From the NCBI GenBank assembly GCA_036897095.1, contig JAYMSP010001469.1, positions 1-31,767 of the forward strand: a stretch of DNA of 31,767 bases, read 5' to 3'. This document shows, one piece after another, positions 1-10,726 of this stretch. The position numbers were made by a program, and so were the translations under genes. Each line of letters starts with the position of its first letter. Within the stretch, counting starts at the first letter, position 1. This DNA is from Plantago elongata. Lineage: Eukaryota > Streptophyta > Magnoliopsida > Lamiales > Plantaginaceae. The notes below the pieces were generated by a model, which saw only the letters and a program-made list of their open reading frames with translations, did not search any database and had not been told where the DNA came from.

Positions 1-97
1 CTACCCCTATGTTAAAAGAAATTGTACCTCTCCTTTTAGCTATGATCGTCATGGTGGTCCTAATTTCTCAGTCTCTAAAGATTGTTTGTGCATGCAG
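1..97 (+). other. 3' part of an intron (CHR12/CHR23-like gene)
   Basis: The sequence just before the first exon ends in a pyrimidine-rich stretch followed by TGCATGCAG, a normal plant 3' splice site with AG at 96-97. Protein similarity to CHR12/CHR23 starts directly after it. The intron is phase 1: the exon begins with the last two bases of an Ala codon. The 5' end of the intron lies outside the window. Confidence 0.7.
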
Positions 98-750
98 CTC
101 AAGACAGGAGAGATATGTTGGAGGAAATCATGCGTAAAGGTTCAAGCTCGCTGGGAACAGATGTACCCAGTGAAAGAGAAATCAATCGTCTAGCTGCGAG
201 ATCAGATCAGGAGTTTTGGATGTTTGAGAAAATGGACGAGGAGAGAAGACAGAGGGAGAACTATAGATCCCGTCTCATGGAGGAACATGAGTTGCCAGAA
301 TGGGTATATACCCAGCCTGAAATAGCTGGGAAGGGAAAAGGATCGTTACATGATGATACACCTGTAACTGGAAAGAGACGTAGAAAAGAGGTGATTCGTG
401 ATGATGCGCTTAGTGATTACCAGTGGATGAAGGCTGTGGAGAATGGACATGACATATCTAAACTGACGGTGAGAAAAGGTAGAGAAATCCCACCAATTAT
501 GAACAATAATCTGCCTAGAGGTATTATTTCTGCCAATGCCTCCGATGAGAAGAAAGTTGTGGATTTGAGAAGTGAGACAGTCTCTATAGCGAGTGAAGGA
601 AAGAGCGAAGATATGACTGGTCGGACCTCTCACAGGTCAAGATCTGATGCAGAAAGCTCACAGAAAACTGATGAAGACGGTCCGCAGGAACTAAGCCTGC
701 ATGGGTTAACATGGAGAGTTCATAAGAGGAGGAGATCAAATTTGAATTGA
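98..750 (+). CDS. SWI/SNF-type chromatin-remodelling ATPase, CHR12/CHR23 (MINUSCULE) type, C-terminal exon (5' partial)
   Basis: This is the last exon, about 216 residues, of a Snf2-family nuclear ATPase that moves or evicts nucleosomes. It contains only the region after the helicase core. It starts in the Snf2 ATP-coupling (SnAC) region: AQDRRDMLEEIMRKG, then SLGTDVPSEREINRLAAR, EFWMFEKMDEERR, and RLMEEHELPEWVY. These blocks match what I remember of Arabidopsis CHR12 and CHR23, which act in growth arrest under stress and in meristem maintenance. After this come a basic KRRRK patch (likely nuclear localisation), a variable Ser/Glu/Asp-rich stretch and a basic end (KRRRSNLN). No bromodomain is visible, which separates it from BRM. 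The catalytic helicase motifs must lie upstream of the window. The gene converges on the RanGAP gene; the two stop codons are about 950 bp apart. The exon is open, with no sign of decay. Confidence 0.85.
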
Positions 751-1703
751 ATGTGATCGTCTTTGCTATACATAGAAGTTTTACACCCTTATTAGAACTT
801 AGAAATGCAGTTTGTGTATATTATTAAATGCAACTAATGGACACGCATTGTTGCAGATATTTGTTTAGCCTGATGCTAAGATATCTCCATTTAAGGCTCT
901 CTGCAACAGATTCATTTCAAATGGGACGTGGTTTTTATCTTGTTGTACAATTTGTCAGAATACCTCTTTTCCTTTTTTTGTTTGTTCTGTTTTTAATTTG
1001 GTTGAATACTGTTGGACCATTTTTAAAGTGACGGTTTATCTAGTGGCGTTTTCTAAATTTTTTTCTAAATTAACTGGGCTAAAAAGCTCGAGTACTCTAC
1101 AATTTGAGCCAACAACGGTTGTTTAGCTTACCTTACCGATGATAGAGGTGACAAAAATTTTCATGACATTCGTGCAACAGTATTCGTTTTCAACAGCATA
1201 GAAGAAAGGAGCTCCTTCATTCATTCCATATTGGCAAACACTGAATGAAATAGATAGTACCAAAACTCTTTATGCTGTCAACCTGTTCTTGTACAATTTT
1301 ACATCTGACCGTTTTATAATGTAATACTATCGGCACTCAGCAGCTAAAACATGCTATGAACTATTCATGTAAAGAAGTTAGATTAGCACCAGTTTTGGCA
1401 AGAGAAGCAGACTGGAAGAAAATAAGTCCTACGATGATGGTCCGGTCCCAACATGGTGAACCAAACAGAATAAAGATTCTTACATCATGTGCTGATGAAT
1501 AGTGTCAAAATAGTCTCTGCATCAGCTGATACACATAATGCTAAAGAAGCTAAATCATAAAATTGAGGCAAAGAAAGTCTCCATAAGACCTAGACTACGT
1601 AGACACCAAGCTAGCCGTAGCCACAATATAAGGCTATCAACCACAGCTTCAACCAGAACTACTGGTTGCCACCCTTACCATGATAGAATAAGAAGTAATA
1701 TCT
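751..1703. other. Facing 3' UTRs of the CHR12-like and RanGAP genes
   Basis: This 0.95-kb stretch lies between two convergent stop codons and has no credible coding sequence. AT-rich stretches near 800-1030 (+) and 1310-1560 (-) are suitable places for poly(A) sites, but I cannot fix either transcript end. No repeat structure was seen. Confidence 0.4.
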
Positions 1704-3323
1704 TTACTCATTGTCACTGACACCAAGGTTTTTGAGTCTTGCTTCTAATTCATCATTGCTGCCTTCATCTTCGTCTCCAGATTCTTTGTCATCTTCTCCA
1801 TCGGGGTCATTTTCATCCAATGACCCAAGTTTTTCTGGACATTTTTTAAAGATATCTTTAAGCTCATCAATACCTTCATCGGAAATGAAATTTGAGTTTA
1901 TGTTCAAAAACTTGAATCCGGGTAAGTACAACAAGCTCTGAGCCAACGTCCTAGCTGCTGCTCTTCTTAGAGAATTCATGCTCATATCAACTTCCATCAA
2001 TTGGTCATGGCCTTCTCCAAGACCTTTCACTATCTGAATTGCACCATCATCCTTAAGTTCATTTTCAGACAAGTTCAACTTCAGAAGACCTTTCTTTTTA
2101 GAAATGCATGCAGCCAAGTTCGGAGCTGCTTCAGCAGTAATATCATTTCCAGCCATCTCCAGAACCTCAAGTGATGGAGCTGAATCCTTAAGAGCATCAG
2201 CTATTGCAATTGCCCCCTCATCTTCCAAATTCAAGTAGCTCAAATAAATTTCAGTCAGATACTCGTGTTTGTAGAGAGCCTCACTCAACTTGAGACCAGC
2301 CTCTACACCAAACATGTTATCTCGGAGATCAAGTTTCTTCAGATTACCACACTCCGCAAGAGCTTCTGTCAAGGAAACACCCCCCTCAGAACCAACTCTG
2401 GTGGACGAACAACGAAAGTCCTCCAATGAAGGACAGCGCCTCAATATCTTAGAAATAGCTGTAGCACCTTCATCGCCTGTCATATTGTTATGAAAATGAA
2501 GTACCCTGAGTTTCTGGGTGGAGGGAACCAACTCACATATGGCTTCAGCTGCTTCCTTTGATATCCCGTCATTCATCAGATACAACTCTTCTAAATTAGT
2601 TTGGGATTGCAAGAGCTTCCCAAAGGCTCTGACACCCTTCTCTCCTAAAGCATTGTCAGAGATGTTCAAATACTTCAAATTTGAACCTTCCAGAGCTTCA
2701 GAGAAGATATTCATGACATCCAGGGCTTCTGCCTCTGGCCTTCCTGCAACAAAATCTGATAAATCTACTTCCGTTAACTGGTTCTTGATGTTGGATAAAA
2801 TAGGGCCAGCAACCTGCGCTGCACCCAGACCAAAGCTTCGGTTGCTGAAACATATCCTTGTGTAAGAATTTCCAGCCTCTTTTAAAGGACTTAATAGTGT
2901 CCGTGCTTCGTCTTCTTCTATGAATGCCCGCTGACCTTTAGAAATATCAAAGAGAATTTCAGAAATATCAGAATCAACCTTGGGTTTCAAAACCTCTTCT
3001 CCCTCAATCTTGGAGCCTCCCTTGAGAACTTCCAAGATCAGTTTACTGCATTCCCTAGCATAGAGCTGCACAGCAGAACTGCCATCACCATCAGGTTCTT
3101 GTTCATAGTGTTGATTTGCAATCACAAATGCAGATTCTTCAACTTGTTTAGCATGTTTCAGAGCCTCAACATCACTCAGACTGCCATACTTCCGAGTGAA
3201 AATTGTAGGAGTTGAGAGATTATTTGTCATCCGCTCCACTAGCATTTGTCGTGTGTTCTGGCTAGGCGGCCAGAGTTTTATGGTAATGTGCCGGCGTTCT
3301 CCATTTGCCAATTTAGCATCCAT
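1704..3323 (-). CDS. RANGAP1: Ran GTPase-activating protein (plant RanGAP)
   Basis: A complete, intron-less 539-residue coding sequence. RanGAP stimulates GTP hydrolysis by Ran on the cytoplasmic face of the nuclear envelope and, in plants, also at the phragmoplast and cell plate. Three parts are visible. An N-terminal WPP domain (residues ~1-110) has Trp-Pro-Pro at residues 18-20 and the pattern KYGSLSDVEALKHAKQVEE; plants use it for nuclear-envelope and cell-plate targeting via WIP/WIT proteins. A leucine-rich-repeat solenoid (~190-490) has repeats such as LKYLNISDNALGEKGVRAF and LKKLDLRDNMFGVEAG; this is the GAP domain. A very acidic tail (DENDPDGEDDKESGDEDEG) closes the protein, as is usual for RanGAPs. 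The start was set at the Met of MDAKLANGE (3323), because the few codons upstream belong to the 5' leader, next to a 3' splice site. The length fits Arabidopsis RanGAP1/2 (about 535-545 residues). I cannot decide which of the two Arabidopsis paralogues is the closer match. Confidence 0.93.
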   Translation of the reverse strand: MDAKLANGERRHITIKLWPPSQNTRQMLVERMTNNLSTPTIFTRKYGSLSDVEALKHAKQVEESAFVIANQHYEQEPDGDGSSAVQLYARECSKLILEVLKGGSKIEGEEVLKPKVDSDISEILFDISKGQRAFIEEDEARTLLSPLKEAGNSYTRICFSNRSFGLGAAQVAGPILSNIKNQLTEVDLSDFVAGRPEAEALDVMNIFSEALEGSNLKYLNISDNALGEKGVRAFGKLLQSQTNLEELYLMNDGISKEAAEAICELVPSTQKLRVLHFHNNMTGDEGATAISKILRRCPSLEDFRCSSTRVGSEGGVSLTEALAECGNLKKLDLRDNMFGVEAGLKLSEALYKHEYLTEIYLSYLNLEDEGAIAIADALKDSAPSLEVLEMAGNDITAEAAPNLAACISKKKGLLKLNLSENELKDDGAIQIVKGLGEGHDQLMEVDMSMNSLRRAAARTLAQSLLYLPGFKFLNINSNFISDEGIDELKDIFKKCPEKLGSLDENDPDGEDDKESGDEDEGSNDELEARLKNLGVSDNE

Positions 3324-3333
3324 TGCAATCAAC

Positions 3334-4412
3334 CTAAAACCCAAATTTAAATACTAAGATTAGCAGATATGAACACTTGATCACAGAGCAAATGCATGCA
3401 ACAATTGAAGAAGAGCAAGCTGAGTAGCAAATAAAATGAACTCAGACGGTACTGTACTTTATATAAGTTTAAATAACTTACAGGACCTTAAATAATCTCT
3501 TTCATCAGTTAGTACTTTCTACATCTATTCAACTTAATGAGGAAAAGATCATCTGGCTTTCAGTGCCTGACTTGTTTTAAAGTAATATAATTCGTTAAAC
3601 ACACTCCATAGTCCATACTAGCAACATTTTCATATTTATAAAGACTATGAAGAAAATCAAAGGGACAAAAGAGATTGCTGAGGACTATGAAGAAAAGCAA
3701 CATTTTCATATTACTAGTAGCCAACACAACTCATTCATCAATAGCAGATTTCTTTATAGGCAGACTTATCGAGAGTTGAAGGCAGTCTTGTCAAGTTTAT
3801 TTTAGTTTTAACACAGACTGGGGTTTCTATACTCATCACAGTGGAAACACATTAATTAAGATAGTTAAGCAAAGACAGAAGACTATTATTTTTATTAACA
3901 ATGTCGAGAATGGAGTATAGATATCAAAACACCCTAAAAACCAAATAACAACTAGCAGTTCAAATTTAAGGCTCAAACTGAAAGCTACATCCGTGACTGT
4001 CTATATTCTCACTAGGATACTCATTCAACTTTCAAAGAAAAAAAGATGCAAATGAAAATGTTTCCAGAACTTTCCCGTAAATATACCCTTCAAAGTTAAA
4101 CAAACAAAATCACAATTTTCACACTACATAACATCCAGTTACTGTAGATTCACAGTTTCCACAAGTAAACATTAAACCCAAGCAATCAAACATACAGATC
4201 TAGAAAAAAGCATCAATCTTTACACAATGAGAAATCAATAAAGCAGCACAAATACTCAGATAATTAAAGAGACAGTCATAAATGTGCACCTGTAGGGTTT
4301 TGGAGACAAAAATGGAATAGGAAAAAAGTAAGGCTAAAACCCTAGAAGTGAAAAATGTCGATAAAATGGAGCGAGAAATGGAAAAGGAGTTACCTTGGTT
4401 TGGGTTACTTAC
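3334..4412 (-). other. Intron in the 5' leader of RanGAP
   Basis: Reading the - strand, a strong donor (CATTCT|GTAAGT, GT at 4412-4411) precedes about 1.08 kb of T-rich, non-coding DNA. An acceptor (GGGTTTTAG|GTTGATTGC, AG at 3335-3334) follows, ten bases before the start codon. A 5'-UTR intron before an uninterrupted coding region is known for plant RanGAP genes. A second possible donor lies at about 4394 (CCAAG|GTAACT). The interval contains AAACCCTA-type motifs. Confidence 0.6.
4292..4345 (-). promoter_or_regulatory. Telo-box-like AAACCCTA motifs in the RanGAP leader/intron
   Basis: AAACCCTA-type motifs occur in both orientations (AAAACCCTAC on the - strand near 4292-4303, AAAACCCTAG on the + strand at 4336-4345). 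Telo-boxes are often found near transcription starts of plant genes active in dividing cells, which suits a protein of the nuclear transport and cell-plate machinery. Location alone is the evidence. Confidence 0.35.
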
Positions 4413-4499
4413 AGAATGAAGCCAAATCAATCTATCTCCGATTGGTAGCAACTACTGTTGGAATGGTCTGGTGGTGGTGTATATAAATAAGAGGAGAAG

Positions 4500-5420
4500 G
4501 AGAAGAGGCAAGATGATTTTTAGGGCAAAGATTTTTCAAAATTCAATTGAGAATTTGAGGCACACTTTTTTTCTGCTTTTCAAAAGCGATATTGGCAGGT
4601 CGATGCCTAATTCCCGCTTTACCATCACGCTAAACTATCATAATACTCCTACGGCATATTATCGAACCCCCACGTCTTTAAATAATTTACCTATGACACT
4701 ATAATAAAATTTATTTATAATTTATACCAACAAATTACTAAATATGTAATGTTAACGGATTCAGATCAAGCGACCGAACAGGAAGGTACAATGATCACAC
4801 TTGCTTTACCTCTCCACCCTATGCTCATACATGTCTAGTAAGTGACAAGTAATTTAAAATAGAGTCATAAATTTTTTCAAGACCGTCAATTCCAAGTGAT
4901 ACACGCAGTTATACCCCAAAAAGTGAATCACGTTGTAGTTTTAGTCCCAATCATCCTCTAGTATGTCTAGATAAATCTAGCCAAGAGTAAGGGGCCGTGA
5001 ACGAAGCAAAATATAGAGATAATTGTGCAAGTGAAATATGTTCAATTACCATGTAAAAAGTAGAGATAATTGTTTTCGAGAAGTTTTAAGTTAAGAACAA
5101 AAGTGAAAAAAAATAAAATATTTATATTGGGGTACCGAAAATATACAAAATCGTAGAATATAACTCGGTGTTGTCAAGTCTCAAGAATGGTCGCCAAGTC
5201 TCATTGGATAGACTTTGGCGAGCCAAGTCCCCCAGCGGGCTGGTTTCACGTTTTCGAATCTAGTCACGTTATTTTTGCCTCCCTCTTCGGACTTTCAGCC
5301 TCCGTACAAGGCATTGAAGATTCATACTCCTCAAAATGAATGTAAAATGCATATATATTTACCTCTAAAAAATTTAGCTAAATACCTAAAAACCACACAA
5401 ATAATAATATATTTGAATAG
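4500..5420. other. Intergenic DNA upstream of RanGAP
   Basis: AT-rich, with only short open frames and no protein similarity that I recognise. It should include the RanGAP promoter just above about 4450; no clear TATA box on the - strand could be assigned. Confidence 0.3.
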
Positions 5421-5427
5421 ACAAGAA

Positions 5428-5530
5428 AGTATAGTTCAGTTGGTAAGACACTTCACCTGTAGCTAATAGGTTGAAGGTTCGAGTCACTCTTTAATCATTT
5501 TAAAATTTATTTTTGAATAAAACTAATAAA
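5428..5530 (+). mobile_element. SINE-like element with a tRNA-derived head
   Basis: A pol III A box (TAGTTCAGTTGG, about 5432-5443) is followed 32 bases later by a B box (GGTTCGAGTCA, 5476-5486). This is tRNA-like spacing, and an AT-rich tail follows. There is no tRNA-length cloverleaf with a matching acceptor stem and the copy is AT-mutated, so this is a SINE head and not a working tRNA. Related copies lie at 21295-21354 (+) and 30140-30200 (-). Element ends and target duplications are not resolved. Confidence 0.55.
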
Positions 5531-5704
5531 AACAGTCCAGAACGATAAGATGACAATGAAAATGACTAAATGATATGATGTAAATCTGACTCATCAATAA
5601 AGATAGCAATGTGTTATATGTGAAGAACAAATAGAAACCATTGATTGCCATGTTGCAATGACAATATTGGTGACCGACTCAGTCAAAATAGTTCAGGGGA
5701 GGAG

Positions 5705-5975
5705 CAGTTTTTTTTATTATATATAAAAATTTTAATTTTTTAATATTAAAATTTACAGATTTAAATAAAAAATTCATATACCCTAAATAAAAATTCACAA
5801 ACAACGTAAAAATTCATAGACCTTAAATAAAAATTCACAGATAAAAATCAACATACATTGAATAAAAATCAACAAACCCTTTTTTTACATTAAAATTCAT
5901 ATACCCTAAATAAAAATCCTCAATCAATACGTAAAAACCAACATACATTGAATAAAAATCCAATGAAAAAACTCC
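5705..5975. repeat. AT-rich degenerate repeats
   Basis: The phrase ATTCATATACCCTAAATAAA occurs twice (about 5773-5793 and 5896-5916), and ACATACATTGAATAAAAATC recurs (about 5850 and 5941). This indicates a duplicated AT-rich block of roughly 120 bp with internal smaller repeats. There is no coding content. Confidence 0.5.
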
Positions 5976-6313
5976 ATCCATATACTTTTGTAACTTTTGT
6001 ATAAGAGTTTTCTTTGTTTGTTATATCTTGGCGGAGCATTTGACGGCAGGTTTCTTACCTATAAGAACATTGCAATATGTTGCTCAATATTTCAAGTTCT
6101 ACAGGTCCAATATGTTCCAGTCCGTTGGTTCTAAGAACAAATGAAACGGGTCCAGGGGCCTTGGTTACACCACAAGAAGGTTGGATAAAAGTGATTTCGA
6201 TATATGTACCACTTTTAGTCTCTAACTCAAGATCCTCTTATTAACCTTCAATTATTGATGTTGATGAGCAGGAGTTATAGATCTCAGCGGTGGGCTAGGG
6301 AGTGGGGACTATA

Positions 6314-7142
6314 TGTAAGTGTGAGATTTCTGGTATATCTAGAATACTCTCTCAGAACTTCTAGATATCGTGTACTGAATACATCATGTGATTGAATATA
6401 TTTTCACATTTAATATATATAATTTGTTTATAATGTTTACCTTTATTCTAATCACCAAATATTTTAGGACAAAAGATCTCAAAGAACCCAAGAGTATCTA
6501 CAAGTCGAAGTAAATAAAGATCGGGAGTTTGAGTTAGAGTAAATCTTGAAGTAGAAGTCGATTAGGACTCAAACTGCAAGCAATAAAGATCATAACAAAT
6601 TTGATATGCTCAGGACGTTTTTGACAACTATATATACCCCAAGAGCTCATCAAGATACTTACAGAAATCAACGGACTCTACGAGGAACAATCAAGAAAAC
6701 CCGAGAATTTATTTATTCTTAGATTCACGATTTCTATCATACTTTTCTAAGCCTTTTCTATCTATTGTCCAAAGATTGATAGGTAGATTGTAAAGTTAAT
6801 TCTTTATACTTGTTTAGTTGTTTTGCATCTAAATATATTCGTAGAATAGATCTAGAGTAGTTATTTGTATTCATTATTCGTATATATTGGATATTTTCGC
6901 CATAAGGCTCGATGGGTTATAGAGATAAACTTATATCTTTGTCTTGTTATTATCGCTGCATATCCTGTTAAATTCGAGATTAGGTTTCTAGATTAGATCT
7001 AAATATAGTCGAGCTTAATATGGTCGAGCATGGTGTTGCAACTACACCCTAAACTATTTTATATAGTTTTAGGTGTGTACTCGATACACTCGCTTCAATT
7101 TTAGCTTGTTTAGTACCAAATTCCGGTCCGCTTGCTATTTCA
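6314..7142 (+). repeat. 5' LTR (829 bp) of the Sirevirus-like element
   Basis: Begins TGTAAGTGTGAG and ends TGCTATTTCA. It aligns along nearly its whole length with 12121-13044, for example TCTAAATATAGTCGAGCTTA and GGACAAAAGATCTC. It ends next to the primer-binding site. It lacks the microsatellite and the extra palindromes present in the 3' LTR. Confidence 0.9.
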
Positions 7143-7155
7143 ATTGGTATCAAAG
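7143..7155 (+). other. Primer-binding site (initiator Met-tRNA-like)
   Basis: ATTGGTATCAAAG lies directly after the 5' LTR. The canonical plant Copia site reads TGGTATCAGAGC, so one base (A for G) departs from it within the visible part. Confidence 0.75.
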
Positions 7156-7198
7156 TCAAGTACCGAATACACTTGTGTTTGGATTTGGTATTAATATA

Positions 7199-7753
7199 AT
7201 GGATCAAGCTAATCCTTATGTTAGTAGTTTTTATGTGGTAGATTATTTTGATTTTTCTAATGTTAATTCTAAGAAAATCATACTTTGTGCATGTATCAAC
7301 TCACTTGATATTTATACTTGTAGATTTATTACATATGACTACTGTTTTGTTTATATTCTTTCTGGAATATATTATTTGAATTGGGAAGAAAGGAGCAATG
7401 ATGAGTTGAGGCTAGAGGAACTTAATGTGCATAATTGTTGTGCTATTTCCAGTGTTGCGAGTACACCGAATGCAACACCACAGCTTGAGAAAAGGGAGCA
7501 AGAATCCAGTGTTGTGGATACACCGGATTCAACATCAAAGTTAGCCCCACACTATGAAACCGATGCACATGATGTTGTACCAGATGATCGAGTTAGGCAT
7601 GAGCTATCAGCTGAGATAAGGAGTAACCCTTCTACATCGAACTTAATCGGTATGCCTCTTTCTATTTCATCTTGTCATCTATCATATGTTATGTGTGTGC
7701 ATGTCATATACCCACTCAACCCAAGAACACTTTGTCCAAATTCTTTAAAGTAA
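7199..7753 (+). CDS. Unknown reading frame at the 5' end of the Sirevirus-like element
   Basis: An open frame of 184 codons starts at an ATG 56 bases after the 5' LTR, the place where gag normally begins. The N-terminal third (MDQANPYVSSFYVVDY) has no clear gag fold or CCHC knuckle, and the middle is Cys/Tyr/Ile-rich. The second half is hydrophilic and carries the element's palindrome as the peptides SVASTP and SVVDTP. It could be the leftover start of gag joined by deletion to a downstream segment, or a chance frame. I do not recognise the protein. Confidence 0.35.
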   Translation: MDQANPYVSSFYVVDYFDFSNVNSKKIILCACINSLDIYTCRFITYDYCFVYILSGIYYLNWEERSNDELRLEELNVHNCCAISSVASTPNATPQLEKREQESSVVDTPDSTSKLAPHYETDAHDVVPDDRVRHELSAEIRSNPSTSNLIGMPLSISSCHLSYVMCVHVIYPLNPRTLCPNSLK

Positions 7754-7759
7754 ATTTTG

Positions 7760-10450
7760 AGATACATATGTGATCCTATGTTTATTTGGACTGGAGATTT
7801 GAATGTTAGAAATTTCGCTTGTGGAGATTTCTTCTATTTGTTTGGTTATGCGGTATATTGGCTTAAGCTATCTGATGTTTACGTAAAACCTCAAAACCAT
7901 GATAGATAACATTATTTAGAGAGGTTTTATGTTCTGTTTTTCTATATAAAAATTTTATAAGAAAAAAAAAAAAAGAAACTGGTGTTTTCGAAACACCACC
8001 GGATAACACCATAATTGTTTGTGGTGGTTTGTGAGTTTTGATCTTACTATTTGTCTTTGCTGAGTACGGTGGTTGGTTACCTTTGCTTTTCTTGCTTTTA
8101 TGGTCACACCTTTCGTATTTGCCATTCTCCTTTCATTAAAAAAAAAAAAGTCTCTTTCTCTCTTCTTCTTGATTTGCTGTCAAAGACCTTACTCTTGTTT
8201 GTGTTTGGTTGACCATTTGCTTTAACTTCTCTCCTTTTATATAAAATAAAAATATTCGTGTGAGCAGCACACCTGTGAGTTGTGGGTTTTGATACTTGGT
8301 CATATCCGGTTCTAATAAAGCTTCCCCTTGTTCGCATGCTTTTATTTTTATGTCTGTGGTTGTGCATTCGAAATTGCTAAATATAGCCTTCTTTCATTCT
8401 GGGGTGCTTGGAGTTCCGGCTGCCAACATTCGATGTAGATGACTTACTTGAGGTAGTTTCTATAAAGGTGAAACAGATAATGTGCATGCATTGGGATACT
8501 GGGGTGTATGGAGTTCGGCTGCCTGCATTCAGTCCTATGTGCACACCTGTTTTGTTGAAAGAGTCTTGTGATACTGTTGGGGTGTATGGGGTTCCGGTTG
8601 TCTGCATTCAACATGTGTCCTACTCACTAATGCAAACAAATAAAATAATAATAATAATAATATAACCATTGCACTTTATGTTTCTTATTTACTGTTTGGA
8701 CAAGGTTGAGTTTAATAAAAAGTCCGGGTGTGATCCTTGTGTTTTGATAACACCATGCATATTTGTGTGTGCTACCTACATTCTTCATTAACCTCCTTCT
8801 TGTTTTACTTGTGGAGTTTATGCCTTGCTTATGTGTTTTACCTACATTGACTTGTGATCTGTGTTCCCGCAACACTCTTTTATGGTTACACTCTGACATT
8901 GACTTGTTTGTCCCCTTTTGTTTCCCTCTTATCTCTTTTTTCCTTCCCCTTCTCTTCTTATCTTTTACGTGGATAATTGCATGTACTTTTATGTTGTGAT
9001 TACATTGTGGGTTGAGTAGTGTGTTGCCAATACACCCAATACATTTCGTTGATTGATAGTATGCTTTGGTTTGTGCTTTCTACTTATTCTCAGTCCTAAA
9101 TCTTCCTAAATTGTTTGAAAGAAAGATTTGTGAGTGTGTGTGTGATTTGGGCTTATTTAATCATGTTTCTGGCTTAATTTCGAGATAATTTTGGCCTTTT
9201 CTAGCTTGTAATGTATTGTCTCTCATTTAGCTAAGATTCTCCATAAGTGGCTTTTTTCTAACGGATTATCTCCAGTTTTGTTGTGAAAATATTTACCAGA
9301 AACCTTTTTTAATGATTGATATTAGTTTTGGATATGTGTCTCAAGATTTCTTTTTAGCCATTTGGATTGAAGTGTGTTTTGTCAATTCACTATCCTCCTC
9401 ATTTCCACTCTTACTTTCTTACTTGTCTCGTATTATCTTGGTTTCTTCTCTACTTACATATTTTCTCAAGTTGCAGATTGTTAAGTCTCACTCCCATGAC
9501 CATTGATGCTATATATGGTTGTGAAGGATCTTTCTTCACATTAAGGGGGGGGGGGGATATGTCTGCCTATGAACATCCAAGAAAGATCTTAACATGATGG
9601 ATTAATCATTCGTTACTTGCTTTTGCTTTTTTACTCTCTGCTAATTTTGAGGGGGAGTTTGATTTTGTTCATGTTTGTTCATATGTTGCTAACATGTTGC
9701 TTAGGTATGTTTTGTGAAGAATGACTTAAAAGGGAAGAAAATATACGTGTTGAGAGACTGGTGTTCTCGATACACTACTACTGGCTAGCTGCGACAATGG
9801 TGTTGCCAAAACACCAACTAGCTAATATTATGTTTTGTCTTTATTCACAAACTAATGTGTGCATGATTTTATAGAAAAAATGAGTACATCTTTTATCATT
9901 GATCTATAAGTGAAAGAAGGATATGATGGTTTTTCCTTCCTCTAAAAAAGGGGGAAGTGTGATTTGTGCCTTCTAATCTTGGTATATCATTGACGTTTGA
10001 ATTCATATTTATGGTCTTTAGTATGTTGAAGTATGTTGATCTATAATGTTTGAATTCTATGTGTTTGGCTTAGTTTTATTTAAGCTTGTTCTTGAATTAA
10101 GGGGGAGTAATCTTTCTTGTTTCAAGAAAGAGTATTGTATATGTTTATCTGTACTAACTCATTTGGTTTAGGTTTTGTGAAGTAAGGCAAAAAGGAGTTG
10201 AAATGTAAATGTGAGTATTCTCTATAGTGGTAATCTTGGTGCACCTGAAACACACAAGATACACTCAGGAATATCAAAGCAGTTTTTAGTCATCTAATTA
10301 GGTGTCCTGAGTAAACCAGATTCGACAGTGCTTTACTCTGGTGTACCTAGTACACCAGAGTCGACATGATTCTGTTTCATAATAAATTTCAGATTATGTT
10401 TTGCATTATTCACTTACCTAACTGGTTCCACGGTTTTTGTTGATCACTTG
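7760..10450. other. Non-coding internal region of the Sirevirus-like element
   Basis: About 2.7 kb, T-rich, with no open frame of credible protein. It holds many imperfect palindromes (examples at 7981-7997, 9021-9036, 9760-9776, 9799-9815, 10338-10358) and three polypurine-like tracts (9649, 9944, 10099). It also has three repeats of a GGGGTGYNTGGAGTTC motif (8401, 8500, 8578) and a run of about 12 G at 9545. In a standard Copia element this place would hold gag-pol. Confidence 0.6.
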
Positions 10451-10452
10451 TG

Positions 10453-10650
10453 CAAATATAACTAGGTTGGAAGAGATTGGATATTACAAGGAGACCTTGA
10501 AAGATCTTGGATATATTCAAGAAAGAAGCTATTGCATGAAAGAGATTGTATACTACAAGAAGATCTTGGATATATTCAAGAAAGAAGCTATTGCATGAAA
10601 GAGACTGTATACTACAAGAAGATCTTGGATATATTCAAGAAAGAAGATAT
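10453..10650 (+). repeat. 59-bp tandem repeat, about three copies
   Basis: GATCTTGGATATATTCAAGA starts at 10503, 10562 and 10621, giving a period of 59 bp. A diverged partial unit lies upstream from about 10453. The second and third units are almost identical. The period is not a multiple of three, so any frame through it shifts from unit to unit. Confidence 0.85.
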
Positions 10651-10726
10651 GGGTTATAAGAAGAAGAAATCAACTTTGACACCTGCATTGGAAAGTATTT
10701 GTGAAGATATTGTGGTACTCCTCTAA

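Noticed and set aside
82-97. Start of the first reading frame upstream of the CHR12-like exon
   Set aside because: The frame opens at a TTG inside the intron. The AG at 96-97 is a clear 3' splice site and the protein match begins after it.
828-1031. 67-codon frame rich in Leu/Phe
   Set aside because: It lies in the 3' UTR of the CHR12-like gene and its hydrophobic look comes from T-rich sequence.
3324-3344. Seven extra codons (MGFRLIA) before the RanGAP start
   Set aside because: They span the leader splice acceptor at 3334-3335 and are not part of the mature mRNA in that form. The Met of MDAKLANGE fits the family start.
5428-5487. A functional tRNA gene
   Set aside because: A and B boxes are present but there is no matching acceptor stem or clear anticodon arm, and the same pattern recurs in SINE copies.
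10503-10650. CRISPR-like array
   Set aside because: The 59-bp units are contiguous with no unique spacers, and the genome is a plant's.
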